A DNA stretch of 64,000 nt from Nocardia ninae NBRC 108245 (GCF_007990755.1 NZ_BJXA01000006.1:112179-176178); one strand, 5' to 3'. Shown: positions 1 through 8,626, counted from the stretch's first letter. Numbers and translations: made by a program. Notes: a model not told the origin generated them from the letters alone.

Positions 1-1
1 C

Positions 2-1198
2 TGCGGGTCGAAGATCCTCGAGGGCTGGGTATCGCCCTACGACGCGACGCTGACCACCCGGTTGCGCGCGGCGGGCATCCCGATCCTCGGCAAGACCAAC
101 ATGGACGAGTTCGCGATGGGTTCGTCCACCGAGAACTCCGCCTACGGCCCGACCCGCAACCCGTGGGATGTCACCCGGGTTCCGGGTGGCTCGGGTGGTG
201 GTTCGGCGGCGGCGCTGGCGTCGCATCAGGCGCCGTTGGCGATCGGCACGGACACGGGCGGGTCGATCCGGCAGCCCGCCTCGGTCACCGCCACGGTCGG
301 TACGAAGCCGACGTACGGCACGGTGTCCCGGTACGGGCTGGTCGCGTGTGCGTCCTCGCTGGATCAAGGTGGTCCCTGCGGACGCACCGTGCTGGACACG
401 GCCCTGCTGCACGAGGTGATCGCGGGACACGATCCACGCGATTCCACCTCGCGCAATGTGCCGGTGCCCGCGGTGGTCGCCGCCGCTCGCGAGGGCGCCA
501 AGGGTGACCTGAGTGGCCTGAAAGTCGGTGTGGTGAAGGAACTTCACTCCGACAGCTACCAGCCGGGCGTGCTCGAATCCTTCGACGCCGCCGTAGCGGT
601 GCTGAAGGAACTCGGCGCCGAGGTGATCGAGGTGTCGTGCCCGAACTTCGATTACGCGCTGTCGGCCTACTACCTGGTGATGCCGTCGGAGGTGTCCTCG
701 AACCTGGCCCGGTTCGACGCGATGCGCTACGGCATGCGCGTCGACGACGACGGGCAGCACAGCGCCGAGCAGGTCATGGCGGCCACCCGTGCCGCCGGGT
801 TCGGCCCGGAAGTCAAGCGCCGTATCATGATCGGCACCTATGCGCTGTCCGCGGGTTACTACGACGCCTACTACGGTCAGGCGCTCAAGGTCCGCACGCT
901 GATCGCGCGCGACTTCGACAAGGCCTACGAACAGGTCGACGTGCTGGTCTCCCCGACGAGTCCGTTCACCCCGTGGAAACTGGGTGAGAAGGTCGACGAC
1001 CCGCTGGCCATGTACCTGTCCGACCTGTGCACCCTGCCCACCAACATGGCGGGCCACCCCGCCATGTCGGTGCCGTCCGGGCTGAGCAAGGACGACGGCA
1101 TGCCGGTCGGCCTGCAGATCATGGCTCCCGCACTGGCCGACGACCGGTTGTACCGCGTCGGTGCCGCCTACGAAGCTGCCCGCGGCGCCATCGCCTGA
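2..1198 (+). CDS. gatA: Glutamyl-tRNA(Gln)/aspartyl-tRNA(Asn) amidotransferase subunit A (5' end outside window)
   Basis: The reading frame is open from base 2 and gives 398 residues. About 95-100 residues of a normal ~490-residue GatA, including the catalytic Lys region, lie upstream of the window. It is the amidase subunit of the cytoplasmic GatCAB complex, releasing ammonia from glutamine to amidate misacylated Glu-tRNA(Gln) or Asp-tRNA(Asn). The amidase-signature stretch [10 protein letters not shown] and the nucleophile motif [10 protein letters not shown] are intact, so the Ser-cisSer part of the triad is present. The C-terminus ends normally and is followed at once by a strong hairpin. 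gatB, its partner, lies about 25 kb downstream; in mycobacteria the two are separated by little more than pfkA, so DNA has been added here. The identification is secure. Confidence 0.97.
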   Translation, partial: CGSKILEGWVSPYDATLTTRLRAAGIPILGKTNMDEFAMGSSTENSAYGPTRNPWDVTRVPGGSGGGSAAALASHQAPLAIGTDTGGSIRQPASVTATVGTKPTYGTVSRYGLVACASSLDQGGPCGRTVLDTALLHEVIAGHDPRDSTSRNVPVPAVVAAAREGAKGDLSGLKVGVVKELHSDSYQPGVLESFDAAVAVLKELGAEVIEVSCPNFDYALSAYYLVMPSEVSSNLARFDAMRYGMRVDDDGQHSAEQVMAATRAAGFGPEVKRRIMIGTYALSAGYYDAYYGQALKVRTLIARDFDKAYEQVDVLVSPTSPFTPWKLGEKVDDPLAMYLSDLCTLPTNMAGHPAMSVPSGLSKDDGMPVGLQIMAPALADDRLYRVGAAYEAARGAIA

Positions 1199-1215
1199 CC
1201 TGCTTTCACCCGCCT

Positions 1216-1261
1216 AGGACTTCGCACACCGGACAGCCAGCTGCCGGGTGTGCGAAGTCCT
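1216..1261. terminator. Bidirectional hairpin terminator between gatA and the SDR gene
   Basis: A perfect 15-bp inverted repeat (AGGACTTCGCACACC at 1216-1230, complement at 1247-1261) encloses a 16-nt loop. It sits between the stop codons of the convergent genes gatA and the SDR gene, so it can serve both. There is no long T-run, as is usual in actinobacteria. Confidence 0.8.
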
Positions 1262-1273
1262 GGCGCTCAATAG

Positions 1274-2119
1274 TTAGACAGGCCAGGTGAATTCGGGATC
1301 CGTCAGATAGTCCTGACGGCGCTGATCCAACGCCATCGAGACCATCTGCTGCGCGCCGGGCCCGATGATCTTGCGGATCGGCGGGTTGGGCATGTTCACC
1401 AGCTCGATGAGCCCCGCCGCGCCGACTTCCGGTGCGGCCTCCTGCCATTCGGATTCATAGTCGGTGGCCGGCGGCGGCGCGCTCGGGTCCGGGTAGTCCG
1501 GCATGCCGAGGATCGCGGTGCGCACCTGCTCGTAGGCGGGTAGCGCGGTGCCGAACTTCATGCTCGTCTTCGCCCAGTCGGTGTCGAAACCGCCCATCTG
1601 CGCGAGGGTTACGGCGATGCCGAAAGGACGCAGCTCGTCGGCGAGCGACGCGCTGAATCCTTCCAGTGCCCATTTGCTCGCGTTGTACATGCCGAACAGC
1701 GGAAGGCTGCCCACCGCGCCGACCGTCGAGATCTGCACGATGTGGCCGGAGCCCTGCGCGCGCAGGTGCGGCACGGCTGCTTGCGAAACCCACAGGGCAC
1801 CATAGAAATTGGTGTCCATCTGATCGCGGATCTGGGACTCGGTCAATTCCTCGATCGCGCCGACCAGGCCGTAGCCTGCGTTGTTCACGATCACGTCGAT
1901 CGTGCCCATCAGTGCGAAAGCTTCGTCCACGGTGTCGATTACGTCTTCGCGTCCGCGAACGTCCAACGGCAGCACGGTCAGTCGATCCTGGGCCAGATCG
2001 GCCATGGACCGCGGGTCGCGAGCGGTCGCGACGACGCGGTCACCCTCGGCGAGCGCGGCCAGCGTGAAGGCCCGGCCGAGTCCGCGGTTGGCGCCGGTGA
2101 TGAGCCAAGTTCTGGTCAT
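1274..2119 (-). CDS. SDR family NAD(P)-dependent oxidoreductase
   Basis: This is a classical short-chain dehydrogenase/reductase of 281 residues. The N-terminal Rossmann motif TGANRGLG is at residues 8-15 and NNAG at 79-82. The catalytic residues are Ser131 (ISTVG), Tyr145 and Lys149 (YNASK). The frame is open further upstream, but ATG 2119 is chosen because an AAAGGA Shine-Dalgarno sequence precedes it and the protein then starts, as expected, just before the first beta strand. The substrate cannot be read from the sequence. The upstream region carries two copies of a TetR-type palindrome and a broken TetR gene divergent from this one, so it was probably once under TetR control and may now be deregulated. 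Confidence 0.9.
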   Translation of the reverse strand: MTRTWLITGANRGLGRAFTLAALAEGDRVVATARDPRSMADLAQDRLTVLPLDVRGREDVIDTVDEAFALMGTIDVIVNNAGYGLVGAIEELTESQIRDQMDTNFYGALWVSQAAVPHLRAQGSGHIVQISTVGAVGSLPLFGMYNASKWALEGFSASLADELRPFGIAVTLAQMGGFDTDWAKTSMKFGTALPAYEQVRTAILGMPDYPDPSAPPPATDYESEWQEAAPEVGAAGLIELVNMPNPPIRKIIGPGAQQMVSMALDQRRQDYLTDPEFTWPV

Positions 2120-2137
2120 GGGGAGATCCTTTCGTCG

Positions 2138-2154
2138 CGAGACGCTCCGTCTCG
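2138..2154. promoter_or_regulatory. TetR-type operator, copy 1
   Basis: A palindrome CGAGACG-CTC-CGTCTCG lies 19 bp upstream of the SDR start codon. It shares its half-site with the second copy centred 55 bp away. A pair of identical palindromes between an SDR gene and a divergent TetR gene is the usual layout of an autoregulated TetR promoter. Confidence 0.65.
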
Positions 2155-2191
2155 TTTGAAGAGAATGCATCGCCGATTCGACGTTGTCAAT

Positions 2192-2210
2192 ACGAGACGT
2201 ATCGTCTCGT
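2192..2210. promoter_or_regulatory. TetR-type operator, copy 2
   Basis: The sequence ACGAGACGTATCGTCTCGT is a 19-bp palindrome with perfect 8-bp arms and a 3-bp centre. It lies between the SDR gene and the TetR remnant and repeats the GAGACG/CGTCTC half-sites of copy 1. The presumed cognate repressor is the adjacent broken gene, so either it is no longer bound or another TetR protein uses it. Confidence 0.65.
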
Positions 2211-2228
2211 TCGTGTTGGCCTGGTCGC

Positions 2229-2728
2229 ATGCCGGACACCCAGCGCCACCCGCCGCAGCGAACGCGCTCGGGCCGCGATCATCGCCGCCGCCACCGAGCA
2301 CTTTCGCGAGGTGTCCTACGCGAAGCTCACCGTCGAGGCGATCGCGGCCCGCGCGGGCGTCGGCAAACAGGCCATCTACCGCTGGTGGCCGCACAGGGCG
2401 CGGTCGTCTTCGACGCCATGCTCGAACTCGACGCGGGCCCGCACGGTCTGGCTCTCCCGAACACCGGCGACATCGCCGCCGACCTGCGCGCCCAGCTGTG
2501 CGGCTCGATCACCGCCCTCCACTGAGCCCGGCTTCGAATCTTCCTCCGCTCGGCGTGCATCGAGATCCAGCAGGACCCGGAAATCGGTGCCGGCTACCGC
2601 GGACGCCTTGGCCACCGACCTCCTACTCGGCCCGATCCGGAGCCGCTGGTCCCTAGGCCTCGGGCGGCCTCACCGAGTCCTACGTCGACGCCGCCCTCGC
2701 CGCGGCCTTCGCCCACCTCCGCGCCTGA
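2229..2728 (+). pseudogene. TetR/AcrR family regulator, frameshifted remnant
   Basis: Pieces of one TetR protein appear in successive frames. ATG 2229 starts in one frame. The helix-turn-helix (RRSERARAAIIAAATEHF, then LTVEAIAARAGVGKQAIYRWWP) is in a second frame up to about 2390. GAVVFDAMLELD onward to a stop at 2523-2525 is in a third. A typical C-terminal tail, LTESYVDAALAAAFAHLRA, ends at TGA 2728 after further disruption. At least three frame changes are needed to join them. The DNA-binding part is well conserved, so the decay is recent or due to sequence error. It is divergent from the SDR gene and shares its operator region. Confidence 0.75.
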
Positions 2729-2880
2729 CTGCGCCGAGCGCCGGGGGTAATGTCTCGCGACTCCGCAGTTCGGCGGCCTGGCCGCTCCGCGAACTGGCGC
2801 GCTGAGCGTCAGGTCCGGCGAGCTCTGCGGGCCACCCAGTGCAGGGCATAGCGGGCCCCATGTGGCCGTGCTGGGCGGGT

Positions 2881-3324
2881 TCAGCTGGCGCGCAGAGACT
2901 CCGCGCGCTCCTTGACCCCCGCGGTCATCCCGGCGAAACCGCGCTGGAGGTGCTTGCCGAGCAACGCCACCACCACCGGTCGCAACCAGCCGTTCAGCTC
3001 GAAGTGGGACTCGTACCGAGTGCGGTCCCCGTCGATCGGTGTGATCGTGTGCGAGCGGAGACTGCTGAGCGTGCCCAGCGGCACCGGCTTCATCGAATAG
3101 CTCAACTCGTGCCCCGGTGTGTGCGAGCGGATCCATTCGCGCTGCCGACGCGGTCGCGGTCCGAGGTGGACGACCATGTCGATCGGCTCGCCGGGCACCA
3201 GCGAGCTGCGGCATTCGCTGACGAAGGGGTTCCACTCGCCGTAGCGAGGAAAGTCGGTGATCACCTGCCAGACGAGCTCGGCGGGCGCGTCGATGTCCAC
3301 GGTGGCGTCGATGACAAAGGCCAT
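2881..3324 (-). CDS. SRPBCC (START/Bet v1-like) domain protein
   Basis: A 147-residue protein of the polyketide cyclase/dehydrase (SRPBCC) superfamily. These are small helix-grip folds that bind hydrophobic ligands. The family pattern is clear: DATVDIDAPAELVWQVITDFPRYGEWNPFV at the N-terminus, then alternating strands and a C-terminal amphipathic helix (LRPVVVALLGKHLQRGFAGMTAGVKERAE). ATG 3324 is preferred over TTG 3330. There is no ribosome-binding site and the probable operator ends 7 bp upstream, so the message is probably leaderless. The adjacent operator matches the KstR motif of steroid-degrading mycobacteria and rhodococci, which suggests the ligand may be a steroid or CoA intermediate. 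That role is inference; the fold assignment is firm. Confidence 0.85.
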   Translation of the reverse strand: MAFVIDATVDIDAPAELVWQVITDFPRYGEWNPFVSECRSSLVPGEPIDMVVHLGPRPRRQREWIRSHTPGHELSYSMKPVPLGTLSSLRSHTITPIDGDRTRYESHFELNGWLRPVVVALLGKHLQRGFAGMTAGVKERAESLRAS

Positions 3325-3331
3325 GTCCAAT

Positions 3332-3345
3332 TAGAACACGTTCTA
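3332..3345. promoter_or_regulatory. KstR-type operator
   Basis: The 14-bp sequence TAGAACACGTTCTA fits the published KstR consensus TnnAACnnGTTnnA at every fixed position. It lies immediately upstream of the leaderless SRPBCC start, over the expected promoter. The match is seen directly; binding by KstR is inferred from the motif. Confidence 0.75.
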
Positions 3346-3347
3346 TG

Positions 3348-4832
3348 TCAGCAGCTGCCCATGGCGGTGCCCTGATCGGTGCCGTAGCGGTGACCGTGTC
3401 CCGCGGGCGCGTTCAGTGCGGCGAGCAGGTCGGCGGTCGCCTGCACGAAGCTGACCACCGGAAGCCACTGGGGCAGTGGCGCATCCGTGCGGGCGCCGGT
3501 CAGGTCGGGTGCGCGCCACAGCAAGGCGGGGGACCAGTGGACCACCGGGTCCGAGGTGTTGGCCAGCACGGTCGCGCCTGCGCGATGGACCTGCCCGGCG
3601 GGCGGTCCGGCCCAGAGCGTGGCGCAGGTGCGACGATCCTGATCGGCGTCGTCGGCGAAGACCGAGCTGCCGCCGATCGCGCCGAGGCTCTGCCCGTACA
3701 GGTAGAGCTCGGGCTTGTGCTCGAGCGTGCGGATCCGGTCCTCCACGGCGGTGAACAGCGCCCGCGCGGCATCGACGGCATCGTCGCGGCCGAAGACGAA
3801 GGTCACCCAGCTGGGTGCGTAGGAGTACTGCAAGCCGACGAGGGCGACGTCGCCACCGAAGCGTTGATCGAAGCCGCGCACCGCGTTGCTGTCGATCCAG
3901 CCCGAACCGGTCGGCACCATCACCACCAGGTTCGACCGCTCGAAACCGCCGGAGCGTTCCAACTCCCGAACGGCCAGCGCGACACGGGAATCCAGATCCG
4001 GCGCCGACTCCACCCCGACGTATACCCGGGGCGGCCCGGCAGGCGCACCACTGACGAATTTGCGTCCCTCGGCACCGAGCGAAGACCAGCTCACGGCCGA
4101 TGCCGCACTACCGGACCTGGCGCCCGAGTCCGGCTGCACCAGAGCCGGATCCAGCGCGGCATTGGCACCGGCGTAGGCGGCCTGCCGCCAACCCACCGCC
4201 GCTGGTGCCGCGACGAGATACAGGAACCCCGCCACGACCACGGCCAGCGAAAACCCCCGCGCCCAGCCGAGTTTGCGGAGTACCCACCCGATCGAACGGG
4301 TGATTCCCAGCAGCACGCCGACGATCAGCACCGATTCGATCAGCCACCGCAGCCAGTAACCTGCCCCGATCGGCGCCGTACTCATGGCCGCCCGCAACGA
4401 GTTCTGCCAATCCCCGGCCAGTACTACCGCGCCGAGAACCAGCGAGACGGTCCCGATCAGCAACGGTAGCCGGGCCCGCGCCAGCTTGTGATCGACATCG
4501 AAACCGGAGCGCCGCACCACGAACCGAGCGAGCCCGGCAATACCCAACGAAAGCACCACGAGTAATCCGGTCAATATCGCCTGCGCCCCAGGCGTCCGCG
4601 GCAGCAGTCCCGGAGCGAGGGAGACCAGCGTGCCCACGCCGATCGCCACCGTAGTACCGGCACGCGGCACCGAGAACCGTTGTGCCGCAGCCGATAGCGC
4701 GGTGCTCAACTTCCGGCGGACCGCACCGTGCCGCCTGCGTGCCCGCAGGTCATCGAAGCCCAGCACTGCCCCGTCGGCAAGCGCATCGTCCATGACTTCG
4801 GTGTCGACAGCTCTCGACAGTGTGCTGGTCAT
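3348..4832 (-). CDS. Alpha/beta-hydrolase with N-terminal membrane domain (Abhydrolase_9 type)
   Basis: The protein has 494 residues. Hydrophobic segments between about residues 60 and 215 form a multi-pass membrane domain, followed by a hydrolase domain with the nucleophile elbow YLYGQSLG (Ser382). This two-part layout is typical of the actinobacterial Abhydrolase_9 family, presumed esterases or lipases acting at the membrane; no substrate is known to me. ATG 4832 overlaps the stop of the upstream phospholipase A2-like gene as TGATG, so the two are translationally coupled and likely work together on lipids. The frame stays open upstream, but that part overlaps the neighbour and has shadow-like composition, so it was excluded. 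Confidence 0.85.
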   Translation of the reverse strand: MTSTLSRAVDTEVMDDALADGAVLGFDDLRARRRHGAVRRKLSTALSAAAQRFSVPRAGTTVAIGVGTLVSLAPGLLPRTPGAQAILTGLLVVLSLGIAGLARFVVRRSGFDVDHKLARARLPLLIGTVSLVLGAVVLAGDWQNSLRAAMSTAPIGAGYWLRWLIESVLIVGVLLGITRSIGWVLRKLGWARGFSLAVVVAGFLYLVAAPAAVGWRQAAYAGANAALDPALVQPDSGARSGSAASAVSWSSLGAEGRKFVSGAPAGPPRVYVGVESAPDLDSRVALAVRELERSGGFERSNLVVMVPTGSGWIDSNAVRGFDQRFGGDVALVGLQYSYAPSWVTFVFGRDDAVDAARALFTAVEDRIRTLEHKPELYLYGQSLGAIGGSSVFADDADQDRRTCATLWAGPPAGQVHRAGATVLANTSDPVVHWSPALLWRAPDLTGARTDAPLPQWLPVVSFVQATADLLAALNAPAGHGHRYGTDQGTAMGSC

Positions 4833-5632
4833 CACTGAACCCCCTGTACCGCAGTAGCTTTCATCGACCAGGGAACACCGGCAGTCTGCGTCGCCCGCCG
4901 CATCGTGAGCACCGCACCGAGCCCGGCCACCCCGGCACCGACCACCCCGAGCAACTGCCAGTTCGTCGCCGAATCGGCGTCGGCCGCACCGAACGTCGAC
5001 TCCACTACGGGCGCCCCATAGCCCTGCCGACGCGAATTCAGATCCACGAACGTGCTCGCAATCGCCGCCATGGCATTGCACCTGGTCCGCGAGAACGGAT
5101 CCGCCCGGCTCTCGCACGACTCGTGCATATGCCGATCGAGCGTGCTGTCCAACGCCTGCCGCGCCCACGGCCCGAGCGGTTCACCGCGCTGCTCGGCATA
5201 GCGCAGCAGGTCATACCCCAGGTCGTGCGCCTTGCACGCCGTCTCGAACTCCACGGGCAAGGTCACCGGCGATGAGCAGTCACCCTGCGGGTTCGCCAGC
5301 AATCCGTCGACGGCGCTCGGCCGATACCCGAATTGTGCGGCGAAGTCGTCCGGCATGGCGGCGGGGGAACCGGGACCGCCCGAGGTCAGGTCGGCCACCG
5401 CCGCACCCGCCACCGCGTTCTCGACCGGTGCGGACGCGCTCGCCGCCGCGGCGTGCGGTGCGGGCGCCAGGAACACGGCGGCGGCCATGGTGGTCAGTGC
5501 CGCGGCGGTCAGTGCCGCCGCCCGCCGCGTCGCGGAAGTCACGGAACCGGTTGCGGCGGAGGAAGAACGGGGGGCGCCTGCGGCCTGTGCGGACCGCGCC
5601 GTTGCGGGTCCTGCGGTGGTCGGTGTGCTCAT
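4832..5632 (-). CDS. Phospholipase A2-like secreted or membrane-anchored protein
   Basis: A 266-residue protein with a Ser/Thr/Ala-rich start, a hydrophobic segment at about residues 37-62 (signal peptide or anchor) and a second one near residues 227-246. Between them is the motif CKAHDLGYD (Cys133, His136, Asp137, Tyr140, Asp141), the CxxHDxxYD signature of phospholipase A2, with further cysteines (C119, C184, C197) that could form disulfides. It would hydrolyse the sn-2 ester of phospholipids outside the cytoplasm. The stop codon is shared with the start of the next gene (TGATG), coupling it to the membrane alpha/beta-hydrolase. The motif supports the fold; activity is not proven. Confidence 0.75.
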   Translation of the reverse strand: MSTPTTAGPATARSAQAAGAPRSSSAATGSVTSATRRAAALTAAALTTMAAAVFLAPAPHAAAASASAPVENAVAGAAVADLTSGGPGSPAAMPDDFAAQFGYRPSAVDGLLANPQGDCSSPVTLPVEFETACKAHDLGYDLLRYAEQRGEPLGPWARQALDSTLDRHMHESCESRADPFSRTRCNAMAAIASTFVDLNSRRQGYGAPVVESTFGAADADSATNWQLLGVVGAGVAGLGAVLTMRRATQTAGVPWSMKATAVQGVQ

Positions 5633-5799
5633 GAGCTAGACGCTAGGAATCCGACCCGCTCGTGGGCCTCACGCCGGAGACCGGTTTACGGGGACATGCC
5701 CCCGGGGGAGCCCGGCCATGCCCTCCCACCTGGGTACGGGGTGCGAAATCACCCGGGGGTATGACGTGGTAGCACGCTGGACTTTCTAGGGTCGTAACT

Positions 5800-7011
5800 A
5801 TGAAGCAGCAGAGCCGTGCCTGGGTCCGGCAAATGAGCGCCCAGATGTGGTTCGACTCCGCCACCGTGGTCGTCGCCCTCATCTTCTTCACGGTGGCCTG
5901 GCCGACCCTGCACATCACCCATGCGGTGCCGCCCGCGGTGCAGCCGTTCATGGCGGCGCTCGCCGCGTTCCCGGTGCTGCTGGTCCGGATCAATCCGGCG
6001 CTGGGCTGGGCGATCTCGGCGGGCTCCGGCATGCTCATCGCCCTGGCGATCCCGCACCAGCCGAACAACGACATGCCGATGCAGGTCGTGCACATCCTGT
6101 CGCTGTTCGTGCTGCTGCTCGCGGTGGCGGTGCGGACGACGGTGCCGATCATCGGCGTCGCCTGGGTCGCGACCTCGCTGCTGCTCGGCACCACGATGTC
6201 GAACGAGGGCGGTGTGGCGAGTTCGGTGTGGGGCTGGCCGATCGCGCTCGGCGCGGTGGTGTTGTTCGGCCTGCTCGTGCGGTGGCTGGTGCAGTCACGC
6301 AAGCAGTTGGTGCGCCAGGAAGAGGAGAACGAGGTCGAGCGGGCCCGCCGGGTGATCCTCGAAGAGAAGGCGCGCATCGCCCGCGACCTGCACGACGTGG
6401 TCGCGCATCACATGTCGCTGGTGGTGGTGCAGGCGCAGACCGCGCCGTACCGGGTGGAGGGCGTAACCCCGGCCGCTCGTGCCGAATTCGAATCCATCGG
6501 CGCCACCGCCCGCGAGGCGCTCAACGAGATCCGCGGCATGCTCGGCGTGCTGCGCAGCGACGGCCAGGCGCCCGAGCACACCCCGCAGCCGAAGGCCACC
6601 GATGTGCCGAGCCTGTTCGAGGGCGCGCTGCGGGCGGGGGTGCGGATCGCCTGGACGATCGACGGCGAGCTCGAGACCGTCCCCGACGGCGCAGGCCTGG
6701 CCCTGTACCGGATCACCCAGGAGTCGCTGTCGAATGCGTCACGGCACGCACCGGAGGCGCCGGTCCAGGTGCACCTGCGCGTCGGCCCGCTCGTGGAGCT
6801 TGTCGTCGGCAACGGCCCCACCGCCACGGTCGCTCGCCCGGTCGGCAACGGCGGCCACGGCATCGCGGGCATGCAGGCCAGGGCACTCGCCGTCGGCGGC
6901 GACCTGACCGCGGGTCCGCGCCCCGACGGCGGTTTCGAGGTGCACGCCCGGATTCCGCTCAACCCGACGACGACGCTGGACCCGGTCCTGGTCGAGCAAG
7001 CCGCCAACTGA
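5800..7011 (+). CDS. Sensor histidine kinase, NarL/DesK-type (HisKA_3)
   Basis: A 403-residue membrane kinase. The first ~165 residues contain several transmembrane helices with short loops and no large extracellular domain. The dimerisation/phosphoacceptor motif ARDLHDVVAHH puts the phosphorylated histidine at His198. The ATPase domain has the N-box YRITQESLSNASRH (around Asn312) and a G-box GGHGIAGM (351-358). The next gene, 42 bp downstream, is a NarL-type response regulator and must be its partner. With so little extracellular sequence, it probably senses the membrane itself or a membrane partner. A second, only distantly similar kinase/regulator pair lies at 14.6-16.7 kb. Confidence 0.95.
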   Translation: MKQQSRAWVRQMSAQMWFDSATVVVALIFFTVAWPTLHITHAVPPAVQPFMAALAAFPVLLVRINPALGWAISAGSGMLIALAIPHQPNNDMPMQVVHILSLFVLLLAVAVRTTVPIIGVAWVATSLLLGTTMSNEGGVASSVWGWPIALGAVVLFGLLVRWLVQSRKQLVRQEEENEVERARRVILEEKARIARDLHDVVAHHMSLVVVQAQTAPYRVEGVTPAARAEFESIGATAREALNEIRGMLGVLRSDGQAPEHTPQPKATDVPSLFEGALRAGVRIAWTIDGELETVPDGAGLALYRITQESLSNASRHAPEAPVQVHLRVGPLVELVVGNGPTATVARPVGNGGHGIAGMQARALAVGGDLTAGPRPDGGFEVHARIPLNPTTTLDPVLVEQAAN

Positions 7012-7053
7012 ACCGTCTCGCTGTCGAGCACTACCTCCCCTTAGGGTAGGGCG

Positions 7054-7719
7054 GTGGCAATAACGGTGTTGATCGCTGATGATCAGGCAATGGTGCGGCA
7101 GGGCTTCGGTGCGCTGCTCGCGGCCCAGCCCGACATCAGCGTGGTGGGGGACGCGCAGGACGGGAAGATCGCGGTGGCCGAGGCCAAGCGCCTGCGCCCC
7201 GACGTGGTCCTGATGGACGTGCGCATGCCGGAGATGAACGGACTGGACGCGGCGCGGCTCATCCTGGCCGCCGGGTTCGAGCCGCCGGTGCGGGTGCTGA
7301 TGCTCACCACCTTCGACATCGACGACTACGTGTACGAGGCGCTGAGCATCGGTGCCAGCGGCTTCCTGCTCAAGGACGCGCCCGCCGAGGAGTTGGTGCG
7401 TGCAGTCCGGGTGGTCGCCGACGGCCAGGCCTTGTTGGCGCCGACGGTGACCCGGCGCCTCATCGCCGACGTGACCCGCCGCCGCTCCGCCGCCCGCGCG
7501 AAGCCGGCCCCCGCGCTGACCTCGCTGACGCCCCGTGAGCGCGAGGTGCTGGAGTTGATCGCGAAGGGCATGTCCAACACCGAGATCGCGGAATCGCTGT
7601 TCGTCGCCGAGCAGACCGTGAAAACGCATGTCTCCAAGGTCTTTTCGAAGCTGAACCTGCGCGACCGGGCGCAGGCCGTGGTGCTGGCCTACGAATCCGG
7701 ACTGGTCACGCCCGGCTGA
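7054..7719 (+). CDS. Response regulator, NarL/FixJ family
   Basis: A 221-residue two-domain regulator. The receiver domain has the acidic pair DD (9-10), the phosphoacceptor Asp55 in VVLMDVRMPEM and Lys107 in FLLKDAP. The C-terminal LuxR-type helix-turn-helix runs from LTPREREVLELIAKGMSNTEIAESLFVAEQTVKTHVSKVF. Start is GTG 7054, after a purine-rich AGGGTAGGG. It is transcribed with the upstream histidine kinase. Its stop codon is only 4 bp from that of the convergent beta-lactamase-like gene, so no separate terminator fits between them. Confidence 0.96.
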   Translation: MAITVLIADDQAMVRQGFGALLAAQPDISVVGDAQDGKIAVAEAKRLRPDVVLMDVRMPEMNGLDAARLILAAGFEPPVRVLMLTTFDIDDYVYEALSIGASGFLLKDAPAEELVRAVRVVADGQALLAPTVTRRLIADVTRRRSAARAKPAPALTSLTPREREVLELIAKGMSNTEIAESLFVAEQTVKTHVSKVFSKLNLRDRAQAVVLAYESGLVTPG

Positions 7720-7723
7720 CGGG

Positions 7724-8626
7724 TCATGGCGTGCAGCTGCCGCCGCGCAGTTCGTTCAGGTGCCGTCCGAGCAGCACGGCCAGCCGGCTCAGGATGGCGG
7801 TGGCGTCGTCGTAGGTCCCCGAATCGGCTTGCGCCGCAAGGGCTACGGCGACCATCCCGGACTCCGTCGGCACCACTCCGAATTGCCGGACCGTGTAGAT
7901 GCCGGTGTCGTCGTCGGGACCCCAGCCGCCCTTGAACGCGGCACCCGGCAAAGTGCCCAGCCCCCAGGACTGTTCGGGCGTGATCTCCGACATCAGCGCG
8001 GTCACCTCGGACGTCTGCGGCAGGCACGGCAGCCGCGAGGCGAACCGCACCTGGTTCGCCAGCGTCCACTCGGTCTGCCCGAATGCCGTGTAGTCCAACC
8101 TGGTTCGCGGCCCGGCCACGCCGGTCGTGGAGTCGCCGCCCTCGTCGATCACGTCCTGCACCGCCTGGGCGGCCTCCAGACCGTCGCCGAGCGATTGCCA
8201 GAGTTGCTCGGCCGCATCGTTGTCGGAGACGGTGATGGCCGCCTCGGCCTCCTCGAGGATGCTGCGGTCCGAGTCGTGCCGCAGCGCCGCGATGGCCAGC
8301 GGGACCTTGATGGTGGACCAGGCGATGCCGCTGGTCCAGTCGCCGAAGATGGTCATCCGGCCGCCGCCGACCGGCATGATCGCCAGGCCGACCTGCCCGC
8401 CGAGGCTCGGTTGCAGCTGGGTGAAGTCGGCGGCCAGCGAATCGGGGATGGACACCGAGAGGCCGGGCCGGAAGGATCCGGCGGTGTCGACGACGACAGC
8501 GGGCCGATCGTTGTGGTTGCGGTCGCCGGGGAGCAGTGCGCACGAGGTCAAGGCGAGCAAGGTGACCAGGGCGGTGCCGCGCAGTAATCTGCGCAGCACA
8601 GATCCGGTTCCCGTCGACTTCACCAC
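7724..8626 (-). CDS. Class A beta-lactamase-fold serine hydrolase lipoprotein
   Basis: A 300-residue lipoprotein: signal peptide with lipobox LTSC (Cys29), then a penicillin-recognising fold. The motifs are in order: SxxK as STIK (Ser104, Lys107), SDN (134-136) and KGG (232-234) in place of the usual KTG. The overall size and order match class A beta-lactamases, but the omega-loop Glu166-type motif is not obvious, so this may be a D,D-peptidase-like or binding protein rather than a resistance enzyme. Start GTG 8626 follows GGAGG by 6 bp. A close paralogue lies at 19.3 kb, also beside a Ser/Thr kinase gene. A cell-wall-linked role is inferred. Confidence 0.8.
   Translation of the reverse strand: MVKSTGTGSVLRRLLRGTALVTLLALTSCALLPGDRNHNDRPAVVVDTAGSFRPGLSVSIPDSLAADFTQLQPSLGGQVGLAIMPVGGGRMTIFGDWTSGIAWSTIKVPLAIAALRHDSDRSILEEAEAAITVSDNDAAEQLWQSLGDGLEAAQAVQDVIDEGGDSTTGVAGPRTRLDYTAFGQTEWTLANQVRFASRLPCLPQTSEVTALMSEITPEQSWGLGTLPGAAFKGGWGPDDDTGIYTVRQFGVVPTESGMVAVALAAQADSGTYDDATAILSRLAVLLGRHLNELRGGSCTP

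Noticed and set aside
1206-1448. Minus-strand frame running through the gatA terminator
   Set aside because: It is an alternative frame of the SDR gene end and the hairpin; no domain.
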